Notes: generated by a model from the letters alone, not told the origin. A stretch of DNA of 64,000 nucleotides from Oribacterium sp. C9 (GCF_002007235.1 NZ_MUHW01000018.1:19867-83866), one strand, 5' to 3'. Positions 25,538-35,792 are shown, counted from the first letter of the stretch. Numbers and translations: made by a program.

Positions 25538-26356
25538 ATGAGAGTAACATTAGTTGTTAACACCAGAAAACCAGAAGCACTGGAATTTAAAAATATCATA
25601 GAAAAGCATCTGATTTCAAAAGGAGTCAAGGTAAATTCACTTTTGATAGAAAATTACTCCAGAGACGACTTCTTCGATGCAGATGCCATAGTCAGCATCG
25701 GCGGTGACGGTACCATGCTCAGGATAGCAGGAGTACTGCGTGGACAGGATACTCCTATTCTTGGAGTCAATGCCGGACATCTGGGATATCTCACTGAAGT
25801 ATCCAAAAAGGAGCAGATACCAGGAGCATTGGACAGACTTATAAAGCATGATTACATTCGTGATGTAAGAACCATGCTTCACGGAAGTGTCAGAAGAAAC
25901 GGTGAAGTCATCATGAGAGACACCGCTCTTAATGAGATACTGGTCAGCCGCCGCAACGGAATAAGTGTCATGAGGTTCGCAGTCACCTGTGACGGTCGTG
26001 AGCTTAGCAATTACATTTCCGACGGTATCATATTTGCAACGCCGACAGGATCTACAGCTTACAATCTTTCTGCCGGAGGTCCCATCGTGGCACCTTCGTC
26101 ACCAGTTATAGTTATGACGCCTGTCTGTGCTCACAGCACCAACAGCAGACCTGTAGTTCTTTCGGATTCCAGCCGCATTCAGGTCAGGGTCGATTCTGAT
26201 AATGAGGTGGTAGCCTTTGATGGTGAGCATATCTTTGATCTGGAAAAGGGAGATATAGTTACTGTCAGAAAGGCAAATGAAATGACAACGCTCATCAAGT
26301 TACGGGAAGGAAGCTTTCTGGAAACATTGAAAAACAAGATGGACAGCGAAAGATAG
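25538..26356 (+). CDS. nadK: NAD kinase
   Basis: Makes NADP from NAD and ATP. The 272-residue protein has the GGDGTMLRIAG site, an NE/D segment in ALNEILVSR, and TPTGSTAYNLSAGGPIV, all diagnostic. ATG 25538 follows GACAGGA. The 100-base gap after tlyA carries no terminator, so the operon continues. Confidence 0.95.
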   Translation: MRVTLVVNTRKPEALEFKNIIEKHLISKGVKVNSLLIENYSRDDFFDADAIVSIGGDGTMLRIAGVLRGQDTPILGVNAGHLGYLTEVSKKEQIPGALDRLIKHDYIRDVRTMLHGSVRRNGEVIMRDTALNEILVSRRNGISVMRFAVTCDGRELSNYISDGIIFATPTGSTAYNLSAGGPIVAPSSPVIVMTPVCAHSTNSRPVVLSDSSRIQVRVDSDNEVVAFDGEHIFDLEKGDIVTVRKANEMTTLIKLREGSFLETLKNKMDSER

Positions 26357-26375
26357 ATAACAGAGGGGAGCTGAG

Positions 26376-26825
26376 ATGAAGAAATCAAGGCATCAAAAGA
26401 TCATAGAGCTGGTGGGAAGGATGCGTATAGGCACCCAGGAGGAGCTTGCGGATATTCTCAACAGAGAAGGCTACAAGGTTACTCAGGCCACGGTTTCCCG
26501 TGATATAAAAGAGCTTAAGCTCAGTAAAGTTACAGGAAATGATGGCAGCCAGTACTATCAGATCATAGAAAAGGAGGAACAGGTATATTCTGAAAAGTAT
26601 ATACGTGTTCTGAGAGAGGCTCTCATGAGTATGGATACTGCAGGTAATCTGCTGGTCATCCGTACCATGGCAGGTATGGCCAATGCGGTTGCTGCAGCAT
26701 TGGACCAGTTCAGACTTGAAAAGATCGTCGGTACTCTCGCCGGAGACGATACCATCATGTGCGCAATGAAAAATGCACAGGATGCACTGGATGTAAAGAA
26801 TCGTATCCAGGAAATAATGGAATAA
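26376..26825 (+). CDS. argR: Arginine repressor ArgR/AhrC
   Basis: Hexameric arginine-responsive regulator. The 149-residue protein has an N-terminal winged helix (~1-70) with QATVSRDIKELKLSK as recognition helix. The C-terminal oligomer/arginine domain has GTLAGDDTIMC, with the paired aspartates that bind arginine. Starts 19 bases after nadK behind GAGGGGAG. Its probable targets in this window are the ARG boxes at 755-791 and 2388-2424. Its location in the dxs-recN operon is the usual clostridial one. Confidence 0.95.
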   Translation: MKKSRHQKIIELVGRMRIGTQEELADILNREGYKVTQATVSRDIKELKLSKVTGNDGSQYYQIIEKEEQVYSEKYIRVLREALMSMDTAGNLLVIRTMAGMANAVAAALDQFRLEKIVGTLAGDDTIMCAMKNAQDALDVKNRIQEIME

Positions 26826-26914
26826 CAACATTTACCGGATGATAAGGACAACAAAGGAGACAAGAGCCCTCCTGGCATAATATGGGGCTTTGTTCCCGGA
26901 AAAGAGGAGACAAA

Positions 26915-28570
26915 ATGCTATATCATCTACATGTAAAAGATCTTGCACTTATAGAGTCGGCAGAAGTTGAATTCGGTGAAGGACTGAATATACTTACCGG
27001 TGAGACCGGTGCCGGAAAGTCCATACTTATCGGTTCCATCAATCTTTGTCTTGGATCAAAGGCAAACAAGGATATGATCAGAAACGGTAAGGAATTCGGA
27101 TTTGTGGAGATAGTGTTCGGCGATCTTTCCGAGCATCAGGAAGAGCTTCTTCGAGAGCTTGATGTGGAGCCGGAGGACGGTCAGATCATTATCAAGAGAA
27201 AGATCTCAAATACGAGATCCGAGATAAAAATAAATGATGAAACGGTAACTCTGTCAAAGCTCCGTAGGGTGGCAGAGCTGCTTATAGATATTCATGGACA
27301 GCATGAACATCAGTCACTTTTAAGAGACGGTTACCATCTGAAGGTTTTGGATGATTTTCAGCAAAAAGAGACTGGTGTTCTTCGTGTATCTGTGTCTGAA
27401 AAGTACCATGAATATACTGAACTCAGGGAAAAGCTCAGCAGCTTCGATATGGATGAAGGACAGCGCCAGAGAGAACTTGATTTTCTGAAGTTTGAGATAG
27501 AGGATATCGAAAAGGCAGAACTGAAGGAAGGCGAAGAGGAGGAACTGGCACAGAGATATAAAAAATATCAGAATATTCAAAAAATATACGGTTCGGTACA
27601 AAAGGCCAGAGCCATCATGGATGAGATAGATCTTTCTTCTGCCATCAGGTCTATTCAGGATGCACTTAATTATGACGATTCACTTCAGAATATCAGTGAC
27701 AGTCTTTATGATCTTCAGACTATATCGGAAGATACGGTGAGGGAGCTGGATCATTATCTCGATAGAAATGATTTTGATGAAGAGGATTTTCAGGAAGTAA
27801 CAGAACGCCTTGATTACATCCGTGGTATTATGGCAAAGTACGGCGGTACAGTGGAAAAGACAGAGGCAGCACTCGTTGAGAAGCAGGAGAGACTCAGGGA
27901 GCTGGAAGATTATGACGAAAACAGATCAAAGTGCCAGAAGAAGCTGAAAAAAGCAGAAGAAGAGCTTATGAAGCTCTGCGGTGAGCTTACCGAATCCCGT
28001 AAGAAGGGCGCGAAGCTACTCTGCACGAAGATACGTTCGGAGATGACTGAGATGGGATTTCTGGATGTAAAATTCGATATGGATTTCAGTAGTCTTAGAG
28101 AACCATCTTCCAATGGTATCGATGATGTGCATTTCGTTGTGAGCCTTAACCCGGGTGAACCGGTGAGACCTCTGAGTGAGGTGGCATCGGGAGGTGAGCT
28201 CAGCCGTATCATGCTTTCCATAAAGACTGTGCTTGCTGATACAGATGAGATCCCTACACTGATATTCGATGAGGTAGATACCGGTATTTCCGGTAGAACA
28301 GCCGAAAAGGTTTCTGAGAAGTTGAAGAAGATAGCATTATCACATCAGGTGATACTCATAACTCATTTACCTCAGATCGCCGCAAAGGCTAATAATCATT
28401 ACTGTATAGAAAAGCTTGCAGAAGAGGGACACACTCATACAAACATCAGAAGACTCGATACTGACGAATCCGTCATGGAACTTGCCAGACTGCTGGCAGG
28501 AGGAAAGGTTACTGATGCAGTTCTTGCAAATGCCAGAGAGCTTAAAAACCTTGCTAAGGATGCTTTGTAG
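26915..28570 (+). CDS. recN: DNA repair protein RecN
   Basis: SMC-like ATPase acting early in double-strand break repair. The 551-residue protein has Walker A GETGAGKS near residues 29-36, long coiled-coil arms (~150-370), the ABC signature in ASGGELSR and Walker B LIFDEVDTGISG. The open frame begins at 26882, but GAGGAG before ATG 26915 and the family start (MLYHLHVKDLALI) decide the start. Last gene of the nusB-recN operon; no clear terminator is seen after it. Confidence 0.95.
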   Translation: MLYHLHVKDLALIESAEVEFGEGLNILTGETGAGKSILIGSINLCLGSKANKDMIRNGKEFGFVEIVFGDLSEHQEELLRELDVEPEDGQIIIKRKISNTRSEIKINDETVTLSKLRRVAELLIDIHGQHEHQSLLRDGYHLKVLDDFQQKETGVLRVSVSEKYHEYTELREKLSSFDMDEGQRQRELDFLKFEIEDIEKAELKEGEEEELAQRYKKYQNIQKIYGSVQKARAIMDEIDLSSAIRSIQDALNYDDSLQNISDSLYDLQTISEDTVRELDHYLDRNDFDEEDFQEVTERLDYIRGIMAKYGGTVEKTEAALVEKQERLRELEDYDENRSKCQKKLKKAEEELMKLCGELTESRKKGAKLLCTKIRSEMTEMGFLDVKFDMDFSSLREPSSNGIDDVHFVVSLNPGEPVRPLSEVASGGELSRIMLSIKTVLADTDEIPTLIFDEVDTGISGRTAEKVSEKLKKIALSHQVILITHLPQIAAKANNHYCIEKLAEEGHTHTNIRRLDTDESVMELARLLAGGKVTDAVLANARELKNLAKDAL

Positions 28571-28699
28571 GAAGTATAATAATATGTGTCAATGGGTGTA
28601 AATTTATTACCTTTCAACGATGATTTTCACTTATTGCTTTCAATACATCATGAGATTTCTTGAATACGGAACTAAATTATGAGTGGGAGGCTGTATAAA

Positions 28700-30145
28700 A
28701 TGAAAAATGTATTGATGCTTGCATCGGAAGCTGTACCTTTTATAAAAACTGGAGGATTGGCTGACGTTGTTGGTTCACTTCCAAAAACCATTGATAAGAG
28801 ATACTATGATTGCCGCGTTATGATTCCCAAGTATATGTGCATACCATGGGAGTGGCGACAGAAAATGGAGTATGTGACACATTTTTACATGGATTATCTC
28901 GGTCAGTCCCGCTATGTTGGTGTACTCAAGTACGAACAGGATGGTGTTACATATTATTTTATAGATAATGAATCCTATTTTTCAGGTGATCGTCCATATG
29001 GTGACTGGTATTGGGATCTGGAGAAGTTCAGCTTTTTCTGCTATGCAGCACTTTCCGCATTACCGCTTCTGAACTGGCATCCTGATCTGATTCATTGCCA
29101 TGACTGGCAGACCGGTCTCATACCTGTACTGCTTCATGACAAATTTGCCGGCGGCGAGTTTTACCGCTCCATCAAATCAGTCATAACTATACATAATCTC
29201 AAGTTCCAGGGAGTATGGGATGTGAAGACCATTCAGAGATTTACACAGTTAAGTGATTACTATTTCACTGCGGATAAGCTCGAGTGTAAGAAGGATGGAA
29301 ATCTGTTAAAGGGTGGTATAGTTTATGCTGATGCCATCACTACTGTTTCAGATACGTATGCGGAAGAGATCAAGATGCCTTTCTATGGAGAAGGACTCGA
29401 TGGACTTTTAAGAGCGAGAGAGCATGATCTCAGAGGTATAGTAAACGGAATTGATTATGATGAGTGGAATCCCGACACCGATAAGTACCTTGTCAAGAAT
29501 TACAATGCCAAGAATTTCAGAAAAGAAAAGGCTAAGAATAAAAAGGCGCTTCAGGAAGACTGGGGCATGGAAGTCGATCCTGGAAAGATGATGATCGGAA
29601 TCGTTTCCCGCCTTACCGATCAGAAGGGACTTGATCTTGTGGAGTGCATCATGGATGAGCTCTGTCAGGACAACATTCAGTTCGTTGTACTTGGAACGGG
29701 TGATGAAAAGTATGAGAATATGTTCCGACACTATGACTGGAAGTACCATCACAAGGTATCAGCTCAGATCTATTATTCCAATGCTATAAGTCATAAGATG
29801 TATGCTGCATGTGATGCATACCTTATGCCTTCACTGTTTGAGCCTTGCGGACTTTCACAGCTCATAGCTTTGAGATACGGAACTATACCTATCGTAAGAG
29901 AGACCGGCGGACTTAAAGATACGGTTGAACCTTTCAACGAGTACGAAGATAAGGGTACAGGTTTTTCATTTACCAATTACAATGCTCATGAGATGCTTAA
30001 CACCATCCGATATGCCGAAAAGATCTATTATGACCGTAAGAGGGATTGGAATAAGATGGTGGATCGAGCCATGGCTACAGACTACTCTTGGAGAACTTCA
30101 GCCATGAAGTATCAGGAACTTTATGATTGGTTGATAGGATATTGA
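28700..30145 (+). CDS. glgA: Glycogen synthase (ADP-glucose)
   Basis: GT5 glycosyltransferase that extends glycogen from ADP-glucose. The 481-residue protein has the KTGGLADVVGSLPK substrate loop near residue 15, an HDWQTGL segment, and the C-terminal EPCGLSQLIALRYGTIPIV with the catalytic glutamates. GGGAGG before ATG 28700 decides the start over ATG 28679. No glgC, glgD or glgB is adjacent, so it is a solitary glycogen gene here. Confidence 0.94.
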   Translation: MKNVLMLASEAVPFIKTGGLADVVGSLPKTIDKRYYDCRVMIPKYMCIPWEWRQKMEYVTHFYMDYLGQSRYVGVLKYEQDGVTYYFIDNESYFSGDRPYGDWYWDLEKFSFFCYAALSALPLLNWHPDLIHCHDWQTGLIPVLLHDKFAGGEFYRSIKSVITIHNLKFQGVWDVKTIQRFTQLSDYYFTADKLECKKDGNLLKGGIVYADAITTVSDTYAEEIKMPFYGEGLDGLLRAREHDLRGIVNGIDYDEWNPDTDKYLVKNYNAKNFRKEKAKNKKALQEDWGMEVDPGKMMIGIVSRLTDQKGLDLVECIMDELCQDNIQFVVLGTGDEKYENMFRHYDWKYHHKVSAQIYYSNAISHKMYAACDAYLMPSLFEPCGLSQLIALRYGTIPIVRETGGLKDTVEPFNEYEDKGTGFSFTNYNAHEMLNTIRYAEKIYYDRKRDWNKMVDRAMATDYSWRTSAMKYQELYDWLIGY

Positions 30146-30151
30146 TTTTAG

Positions 30152-30619
30152 ATGAATTTTTTTGAAGAATTACTCAGTAACTATATGCTCACAACGGCTG
30201 TCTCATCCTGGCTGGCAGCTCAGGTGATAAAAACAGCTATAGATGCATATTTCAACAAAGGGATAAACTGGGAGAGGATGACAGGTTCGGGAGGTATGCC
30301 CTCCAGCCATTCCTCCTTTGTGGTATCCATAGCTACAGCTGCCGCACTTCAATATGGTATAGCTTCATCTATGTTTGCTGTGTGCTTTGCTCTGGCAAGT
30401 GTTGTTATGTATGATGCAACGGGAGTCAGGAGAGAGACTGGTAAACAGGCTGTTCTTCTGAACAAGATATTGGAGGATAATCCTTTCAACTGGAGACCGG
30501 AGGAGTTTGAAATGAAGCTAAAGGAGTACGTAGGTCACACTCCTTTACAGGTTTTCATGGGAGCACTTCTGGGGATAGGCATGGCATTTCTGGTGAAAAG
30601 TCATTACCCATGGATATGA
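30152..30619 (+). CDS. DUF212 / divergent PAP2 family membrane protein
   Basis: A 155-residue membrane protein with about four hydrophobic helices. It has the GGMPSSHSSFV motif (phosphatase-like SxxH) and VMYDATGVRRETGKQA, both typical of the DUF212 (YuiD) family, related to PAP2 phosphatases. Function in bacteria is not established; lipid phosphate hydrolysis is a guess from the fold. Starts 6 bases after glgA, likely cotranscribed. Confidence 0.85.
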   Translation: MNFFEELLSNYMLTTAVSSWLAAQVIKTAIDAYFNKGINWERMTGSGGMPSSHSSFVVSIATAAALQYGIASSMFAVCFALASVVMYDATGVRRETGKQAVLLNKILEDNPFNWRPEEFEMKLKEYVGHTPLQVFMGALLGIGMAFLVKSHYPWI

Positions 30620-30706
30620 GGCTGAAACGGAATTAAAGTAGCAGACATATAAGTGTCTGTGAGTCAGATATTGTATGAGGGAAGACCTTATGCAATAGAG
30701 GAGCTT

Positions 30707-31687
30707 ATGATTTTTAGAAAGTTTTTTAAAACAACAGTAACCTTACTGAGCTGCATGCTTTTGGCGTGCAGCTTAGTTTCGTGTAAGGGTGTAGAGATAA
30801 CAGGAAAAACAGAGGATGTTGAAGGCTATTCTGAGGCTGAATGCAGAATAGTTATAGGATCTGAAAGAAACAGATATCAAAATGCCCTTGGATCAAATAT
30901 ATGGAATCTGCCGGTGGAAAATCAGCATGAATCCACATATGGTCCCTATTTTGTTTCCAGAATCAAAGAATTTCTTCAGGATATAAAGACTCTTAATCTT
31001 CTGGCTGCGAGAACGGGTATCATCGCAACTTCAACTGAAATGGATAAAATACGAACCATATCCAATGAATTCTATGACAGCCTGACACCGGAAGATATAG
31101 AATTTATGGGTGGTTGCACCGTTGATGACGTGGTACACATGTATACAGAGTATTTTCTTGCCTGCAAGACGGCGGACTATCTGATATCGGATGCTGATCT
31201 CGAAGTATCGGATGCCGAGGTAAAGGTCATAAAGATACAGGAGATAGAGTGCTCGGACAGTGCCGAAGCATATAAACTCCTTGAGCTTGTCAATGTCGAA
31301 GGTGCAAGTTTTCAGTACTACGCGAGACAGAACAGTGAAAATCCGGAAATAGAGAGAACTGTTTCAAAATCAGATAAGACGGATGCCATAAGTACAGCTG
31401 CATTTAAGCTTGAAGAGGGTCAGATTTCTGACATTATCGAAGAAAACGGTAAGTACTATATCATAAAGGTCATAGATGCCTATGATGAAGATGCTACTCT
31501 CGCCATGAAGAAAAAGCTGGAAACAGTACTTAAATCAAAAGCCTTTTTTGATGAGTACGGCGAGTATAAGGAGCAGCATATAGTCAGATTCAGAGAACCC
31601 TTTTGGGAAAGGATCGATCTGAATGAATACAGCGAGAGTAAAGCGGATAATTTCTTTTCACTTTTTAATGAAAATATAAACTTTTGA
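30707..31687 (+). CDS. PpiC-like (parvulin) foldase lipoprotein
   Basis: A 326-residue exported lipoprotein. The signal peptide has a basic start (FRKFFK), a hydrophobic core and lipobox LVSC (cysteine at residue 26). The C-terminal third (~180-290) fits a parvulin prolyl isomerase: EVKVIKIQEI, a helix ending in ASFQYYARQNSEN and IIEENGKYYIIKVIDAY. PrsA/SurA-type proteins help secreted proteins fold outside the membrane. The parvulin match is moderate, and the N-terminal half is SurA-like helix. GAGG before ATG 30707 decides the start. Confidence 0.72.
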   Translation: MIFRKFFKTTVTLLSCMLLACSLVSCKGVEITGKTEDVEGYSEAECRIVIGSERNRYQNALGSNIWNLPVENQHESTYGPYFVSRIKEFLQDIKTLNLLAARTGIIATSTEMDKIRTISNEFYDSLTPEDIEFMGGCTVDDVVHMYTEYFLACKTADYLISDADLEVSDAEVKVIKIQEIECSDSAEAYKLLELVNVEGASFQYYARQNSENPEIERTVSKSDKTDAISTAAFKLEEGQISDIIEENGKYYIIKVIDAYDEDATLAMKKKLETVLKSKAFFDEYGEYKEQHIVRFREPFWERIDLNEYSESKADNFFSLFNENINF

Positions 31688-31760
31688 TCTCCGGAATTTC
31701 CTTCAGTTGAAAAGCAGAACAAGAAATAAAATAAAATTTTATAATTAGACAAATCCTTAT

Positions 31761-31820
31761 AAAACAGGGCAAAAGAATTGAAATTTTGTTCAAAATTTTA
31801 ATTCTCTTGCCTTGTTTTTA
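31761..31820 (+). terminator. Long intrinsic terminator after the foldase gene
   Basis: AACAGGGCAA-AGAATT arm pairs with AATTCT-TTGCCTTGTT over 20 or more positions with few mismatches, followed by TTTTTA. The rest of 31688-32041 is very AT-rich and gene-free, and is the likely cstA promoter region. Confidence 0.8.
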
Positions 31821-32041
31821 TGCAGATTTTTAATTTGAAATATTTATAGCAAAACACAACGCTTATTATGTACAAAATAAAAATTATTTTTAATGCATAT
31901 TACACAGATAATGATTTTTTTATTGAAAACAATTTGATTAGAAACTACAATAAATACGGAACAATTAATAAAGATTTTATAAAGTGTTATCCGGTCAATA
32001 ACATTTTATAAAATCAATGCCCATAATTAGGGAGGTTATGT

Positions 32042-33538
32042 ATGATCAGTTTTCTAATTTGTCTTTGCTTACTGATCGCAGGCTACTTTACCTATGGTAA
32101 ATTGGTTGACAGCACATTTGGTCCTGATGACCGTGAAACCCCGGCCGTTACAATTAACGATGGTGTTGACTATGTAGTTTTACCACAGTGGAAGCTGTTC
32201 CTGGTTCAGCTTTTGAACATCGCAGGTCTCGGTCCTATCTTTGGAGCACTTCAGGGCGCACTTTGGGGACCTATCGTTTTCCTTTGGATCACATTAGGTA
32301 CTATCTTTGCCGGTGGTGTACATGATTATTTCTCAGGTATGCTCAGTGAGAGAAATAATGGATACTCTATCGCAGAGGTAACAGGAAAGTATTTAGGAAA
32401 TACCATGAAGTCGATCATGAGAGTATTCTCGGTTGTTCTTCTCGTTATGGTAGGTACAGTATTTGCAGTAGGACCTGCAGGTCTTATAGTACAGCTCCTT
32501 TCAAGTAAGGGTGTTACAGGAGCATTTGCAAATACAGCTGTATGGCTTGCAATAATTCTTGCATACTACTTTATAGCTACTTTTATTTCCATCGATAAGA
32601 TTATCGGAAAGATTTACCCTGTATTCGGAATCTGCCTTATCATCATGGCAATAGGTGTTGTTATCGGATTACCAATTAATGGTTTCCATACACCTGAGCT
32701 TTGGGACCACTTCTACAATATGCATCCGGGTTCTACTCCTGTATGGTCATTCATGTTTATAACTGTAGCATGTGGAGCTATCTCGGGTTTCCATTCAACT
32801 CAGTCACCTCTTATGGCCAGATGCCTTAAGTCAGAGAGACAGGGACACTTCGTATTCTACGGAGCAATGGTAGCAGAAGGATGTATAGCTCTTGTATGGG
32901 CAGCTGCAGGTGTTTCTATTTATGAGACAACAGGCGGACTTAACACAGGTCTTAAAGAGATCCTTGCAGGCGGACAGTCAGTAGCGATCTATGATGTCTG
33001 CGTAAAGACCATGGGTAACATTGGTGTTGTACTTGCTATGCTCGGTGTAGTTGCATGTCCTATCACATCAGGTGACACAGCATTCCGTTCAGCAAGATAT
33101 ACAGTTGCCGACTGGATCAAGATGGATCAGGAGTCCTTCTCCAACAGACTTAAGCTTTGTGTTCCATTACTTGGATGCGGTGCTTTCCTTGGATTCGGAA
33201 ACTCTTTCGGAATCTTCAGCTATGCAGTTATCTGGAGATACTTCTCATGGACAAACCAGACTCTGGCTATGCTGGTACTCTGGACAGGTTCTATGTACCT
33301 CGTAAGAGAGAAGAGAAATTATTGGGTTTGCGCAGTTCCTGCAACATTCATGTCAGCTGTTTCAGCTACATACTTCCTGATGGCTCCTGAGTGTCTGGGA
33401 CTTATCCCATTCTTCACAAACAACACAGCTGTTGCATATCCACTTGGAATCATCATCGCAGCATTCTTCCTGTATCTCTTCATCAGAGCTTCAAAGAAGT
33501 ACGGTACAAATCAGAATGCTCATCTGGCGCACGCCTAA
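32042..33538 (+). CDS. cstA: CstA family transporter (carbon starvation / pyruvate or peptide uptake)
   Basis: A 498-residue membrane protein with a dozen or more hydrophobic helices. It matches CstA through QLLNIAGLGPIFGALQGALWGP, AGGVHDYFSGML and SGFHSTQSP, which are hallmark loops. CstA and its relatives (BtsT) take up peptides or pyruvate under carbon limitation. This shorter ~500-residue form is common in clostridia. GGGAGG precedes ATG 32042. No BtsS/BtsR-like two-component system is adjacent. Confidence 0.9.
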   Translation: MISFLICLCLLIAGYFTYGKLVDSTFGPDDRETPAVTINDGVDYVVLPQWKLFLVQLLNIAGLGPIFGALQGALWGPIVFLWITLGTIFAGGVHDYFSGMLSERNNGYSIAEVTGKYLGNTMKSIMRVFSVVLLVMVGTVFAVGPAGLIVQLLSSKGVTGAFANTAVWLAIILAYYFIATFISIDKIIGKIYPVFGICLIIMAIGVVIGLPINGFHTPELWDHFYNMHPGSTPVWSFMFITVACGAISGFHSTQSPLMARCLKSERQGHFVFYGAMVAEGCIALVWAAAGVSIYETTGGLNTGLKEILAGGQSVAIYDVCVKTMGNIGVVLAMLGVVACPITSGDTAFRSARYTVADWIKMDQESFSNRLKLCVPLLGCGAFLGFGNSFGIFSYAVIWRYFSWTNQTLAMLVLWTGSMYLVREKRNYWVCAVPATFMSAVSATYFLMAPECLGLIPFFTNNTAVAYPLGIIIAAFFLYLFIRASKKYGTNQNAHLAHA

Positions 33539-33721
33539 AACGTAGGTTTTCGGATACTGAATAGGAGGAGTACCGGAACTTATGATAATGTCAACTGACC
33601 ACTGGCATTTTAAAAATTAAATATTTGCATGATGCACAGAAAAGACGTTAACGTACACTGTTCATCATAACGGGAAATAGTTCATCCTTATGAACAAATT
33701 TTCACTTTGACAAATTAATAC

Positions 33722-33760
33722 ATGACAGGGTGGGGACAAACTTCACCCTGTCATATTTTT
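33722..33760 (+). terminator. Intrinsic terminator between cstA and the unknown gene
   Basis: ATGACAGGGTG pairs perfectly with CACCCTGTCAT around 11 bases, followed by an A and five T. It ends 20 bases before the start of the next gene, so it could either end cstA or act as a leader attenuator. Confidence 0.88.
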
Positions 33761-33779
33761 ACAGCAACAGGAGGACATT

Positions 33780-34787
33780 ATGTTATTTACTCCAACATGT
33801 CTCGGAACGACAACATTAAGCAGGGAAGAGCTTAAGGAAGATAAGAAAAACTGTATAAAGGTGGGTCCTTGTGGTTTAGGAAAGGAAGCCATGTACCTGA
33901 ATAGTTTCTTTATAGACAGATGCTACTACATAAGTTACAGAGACATTAGCAGATGCTTTAAACGTGTGGCTATGAGTAAAGGTGGATTCTCGGGCAAGGG
34001 GATCTTCGGAACGATGCCGTATCTTGTTGTAAAGTATGGAACCGGTCTTGAAAAGCAATGTAATTTCAAATACGAGGAAGAGGTAGATATCTTTCTTACA
34101 GAACTTGGAAAAATAAGACCGGATATGCCTCTTCACAGTGTTGAGGCTGAATATAAGCTTAAGAAGGCAGAAGAAGAGGAGAAGGCCAGATATCTGAAGG
34201 TACTTTCTCCTGAACAGGAATCTTCGGTCAAGGAATTAAGAGATGCTGAAAAACTCATCAATAACTATGAGGATCAGTATACCAGACTGTCAACTACAGC
34301 CAAGCAGAAGAGAGTCATAGACAGGATCAACCCGACTTATCAGAAGGTTGCCATGGTCATTCTGATGCTTGCCATTTTCTCTGCAATATTCGGTGTATTT
34401 TCTATACTGAAGGGGCAGGGAATGGCTATATATTTTGTTCTTTTCGGTTTTTCATTTATTTTTATAGTTATATCCTCAAGGATCCTTCCTACTGGACATA
34501 ACAACAAGCGGAGCGCACAGAAGGAATGGGATGATGCCCTTTCCGATATGAAGTCAACGATTGCAGATAATGTTGATTTTCCGCTTCCACCGCAGTATGC
34601 CCATCCTGTAGTTATCGAGAGAATGATAAGAGTCATAAGAGAGGGAAGAGCAACAACTATTGCGGAAGCCTTCAAGACCATGAAGGATGATTTAAGAAAA
34701 CTTAACAGCGATGTTACCGTATCTCAGAAGGAATATGATGAAGTAGTTACGGTAAAACCGATGTTTTTGGTAATGGATTATAAATGA
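33780..34787 (+). CDS. Unknown membrane protein with coiled coil
   Basis: A 335-residue protein that I do not recognise. The N-terminal ~115 residues look like a compact beta-rich cytoplasmic domain (KVGPCGLGKEAMYLN, KGIFGTMPYLVVKYG), perhaps PH-like. A charged, probably coiled-coil stretch spans ~118-180. Two adjacent membrane segments lie at ~190-210 and ~215-233, separated by a short KGQG turn. A basic and acidic helical tail of ~100 residues ends the protein. GGAGG lies before ATG 33780. Convergent with degV and sharing its terminator. Confidence 0.6.
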   Translation: MLFTPTCLGTTTLSREELKEDKKNCIKVGPCGLGKEAMYLNSFFIDRCYYISYRDISRCFKRVAMSKGGFSGKGIFGTMPYLVVKYGTGLEKQCNFKYEEEVDIFLTELGKIRPDMPLHSVEAEYKLKKAEEEEKARYLKVLSPEQESSVKELRDAEKLINNYEDQYTRLSTTAKQKRVIDRINPTYQKVAMVILMLAIFSAIFGVFSILKGQGMAIYFVLFGFSFIFIVISSRILPTGHNNKRSAQKEWDDALSDMKSTIADNVDFPLPPQYAHPVVIERMIRVIREGRATTIAEAFKTMKDDLRKLNSDVTVSQKEYDEVVTVKPMFLVMDYK

Positions 34788-34848
34788 TCTGACAAAGGCA
34801 TGAAAAATTTATCAAGGTGTCGGATATGAAAATTCAAATATAAAAAGA

Positions 34849-34880
34849 AAAACCTCCGGGAGAATCTTCTCGGAGGTTTT
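34849..34880. terminator. Bidirectional terminator between the unknown gene and degV
   Basis: AACCTCCG and CGGAGGTT pair around a small loop, with T runs on both strands (TTTTG on plus; TTTTTCTTTTT on minus). Confidence 0.88.
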
Positions 34881-34937
34881 GTTCATGTATATCTATTTAA
34901 TTTACCCGGTGTAATGATGTCCAAAGTACAATGATAG

Positions 34938-35792
34938 TCAAAGTGCAATGACTATACCGCCGTCCTCTGCATAAACTGTAGCAACACCCATGGTGTTTGT
35001 GATGACTATCCTGCGGAATGGTGCAAGCTTTAAAAGTTCTTCCTTTACATATTCTGCACGCTCAAGACAGTTCACATGAGAAATGGTGAGAAGCATATGC
35101 TTTGTTTTCTCAGGACCGCCTGCTCTTTCAACTGCAAGCTGAACCATACGCTTTATGGCCTTGTTGAGACCTCTCTGCTGATCGAGCTTCTGAATGACAC
35201 CGCTTACCGCAGTCATAACAGGCTTTATGTTAAGCGCTGTAGCCAGGAAGGACTTCATAGCCGAAAGTCTTCCGTTCTTACGAAGATTTTCGAGGGATTC
35301 AAGTACGAAGTATACCTGCATAACATCTATCTTGTCTGTCATGTAGCTGACAACCTCATCAAAGGTCTTGCCTTCATTCTTTAATTCCTGGATAGTGAGA
35401 CAAAGATTAAGCTCACCGGCGGTTGCAGTGTTTGTGTTGAACACCTTGATCTTTTTCGTGCTGTCCGGATGTTCCTCTTCATACATCTGAACACCTACTA
35501 CAGCAGACTGATAGGATCCTGAAAGATGCTCTGAAATGGTTATAACATATATCTCATCGGAATCACTTTCTTCGATAGCCTGCTTATAGGCTTCTGGTGA
35601 AGGGCAGGCGGTTTTTGCGCCTACTGAGGATTCCTTGAGTCTTCTGATGAAATCCTGCTGATCGAAATGTTCATCATCAATTACTGTATAAGAACCGATT
35701 TCCAATGTAAGGGGAACTATAGAAAAATGAGGATCAGCTTTTAATTCAGGTGTGTAATCACAACAGCTGTCTCCTATAACTTTGTAATCCAT
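34938..35792 (-). CDS. DegV family fatty-acid-binding protein
   Basis: A 284-residue DegV (FakB-type) protein. Family members hold a fatty acid and present it to the FakA kinase for incorporation into phospholipid. Seen: GDSCCDYTPELK start with the bound-carboxylate loop, EHLSGSYQSA, and the helical C-terminus. The region LRKNGRLSAMKSFLATALNI is the ligand-tunnel lid signature. GTGGAGG before ATG. No fakA is adjacent. DegV proteins vary in chain preference, which cannot be read here. Confidence 0.88.
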   Translation of the reverse strand: MDYKVIGDSCCDYTPELKADPHFSIVPLTLEIGSYTVIDDEHFDQQDFIRRLKESSVGAKTACPSPEAYKQAIEESDSDEIYVITISEHLSGSYQSAVVGVQMYEEEHPDSTKKIKVFNTNTATAGELNLCLTIQELKNEGKTFDEVVSYMTDKIDVMQVYFVLESLENLRKNGRLSAMKSFLATALNIKPVMTAVSGVIQKLDQQRGLNKAIKRMVQLAVERAGGPEKTKHMLLTISHVNCLERAEYVKEELLKLAPFRRIVITNTMGVATVYAEDGGIVIAL

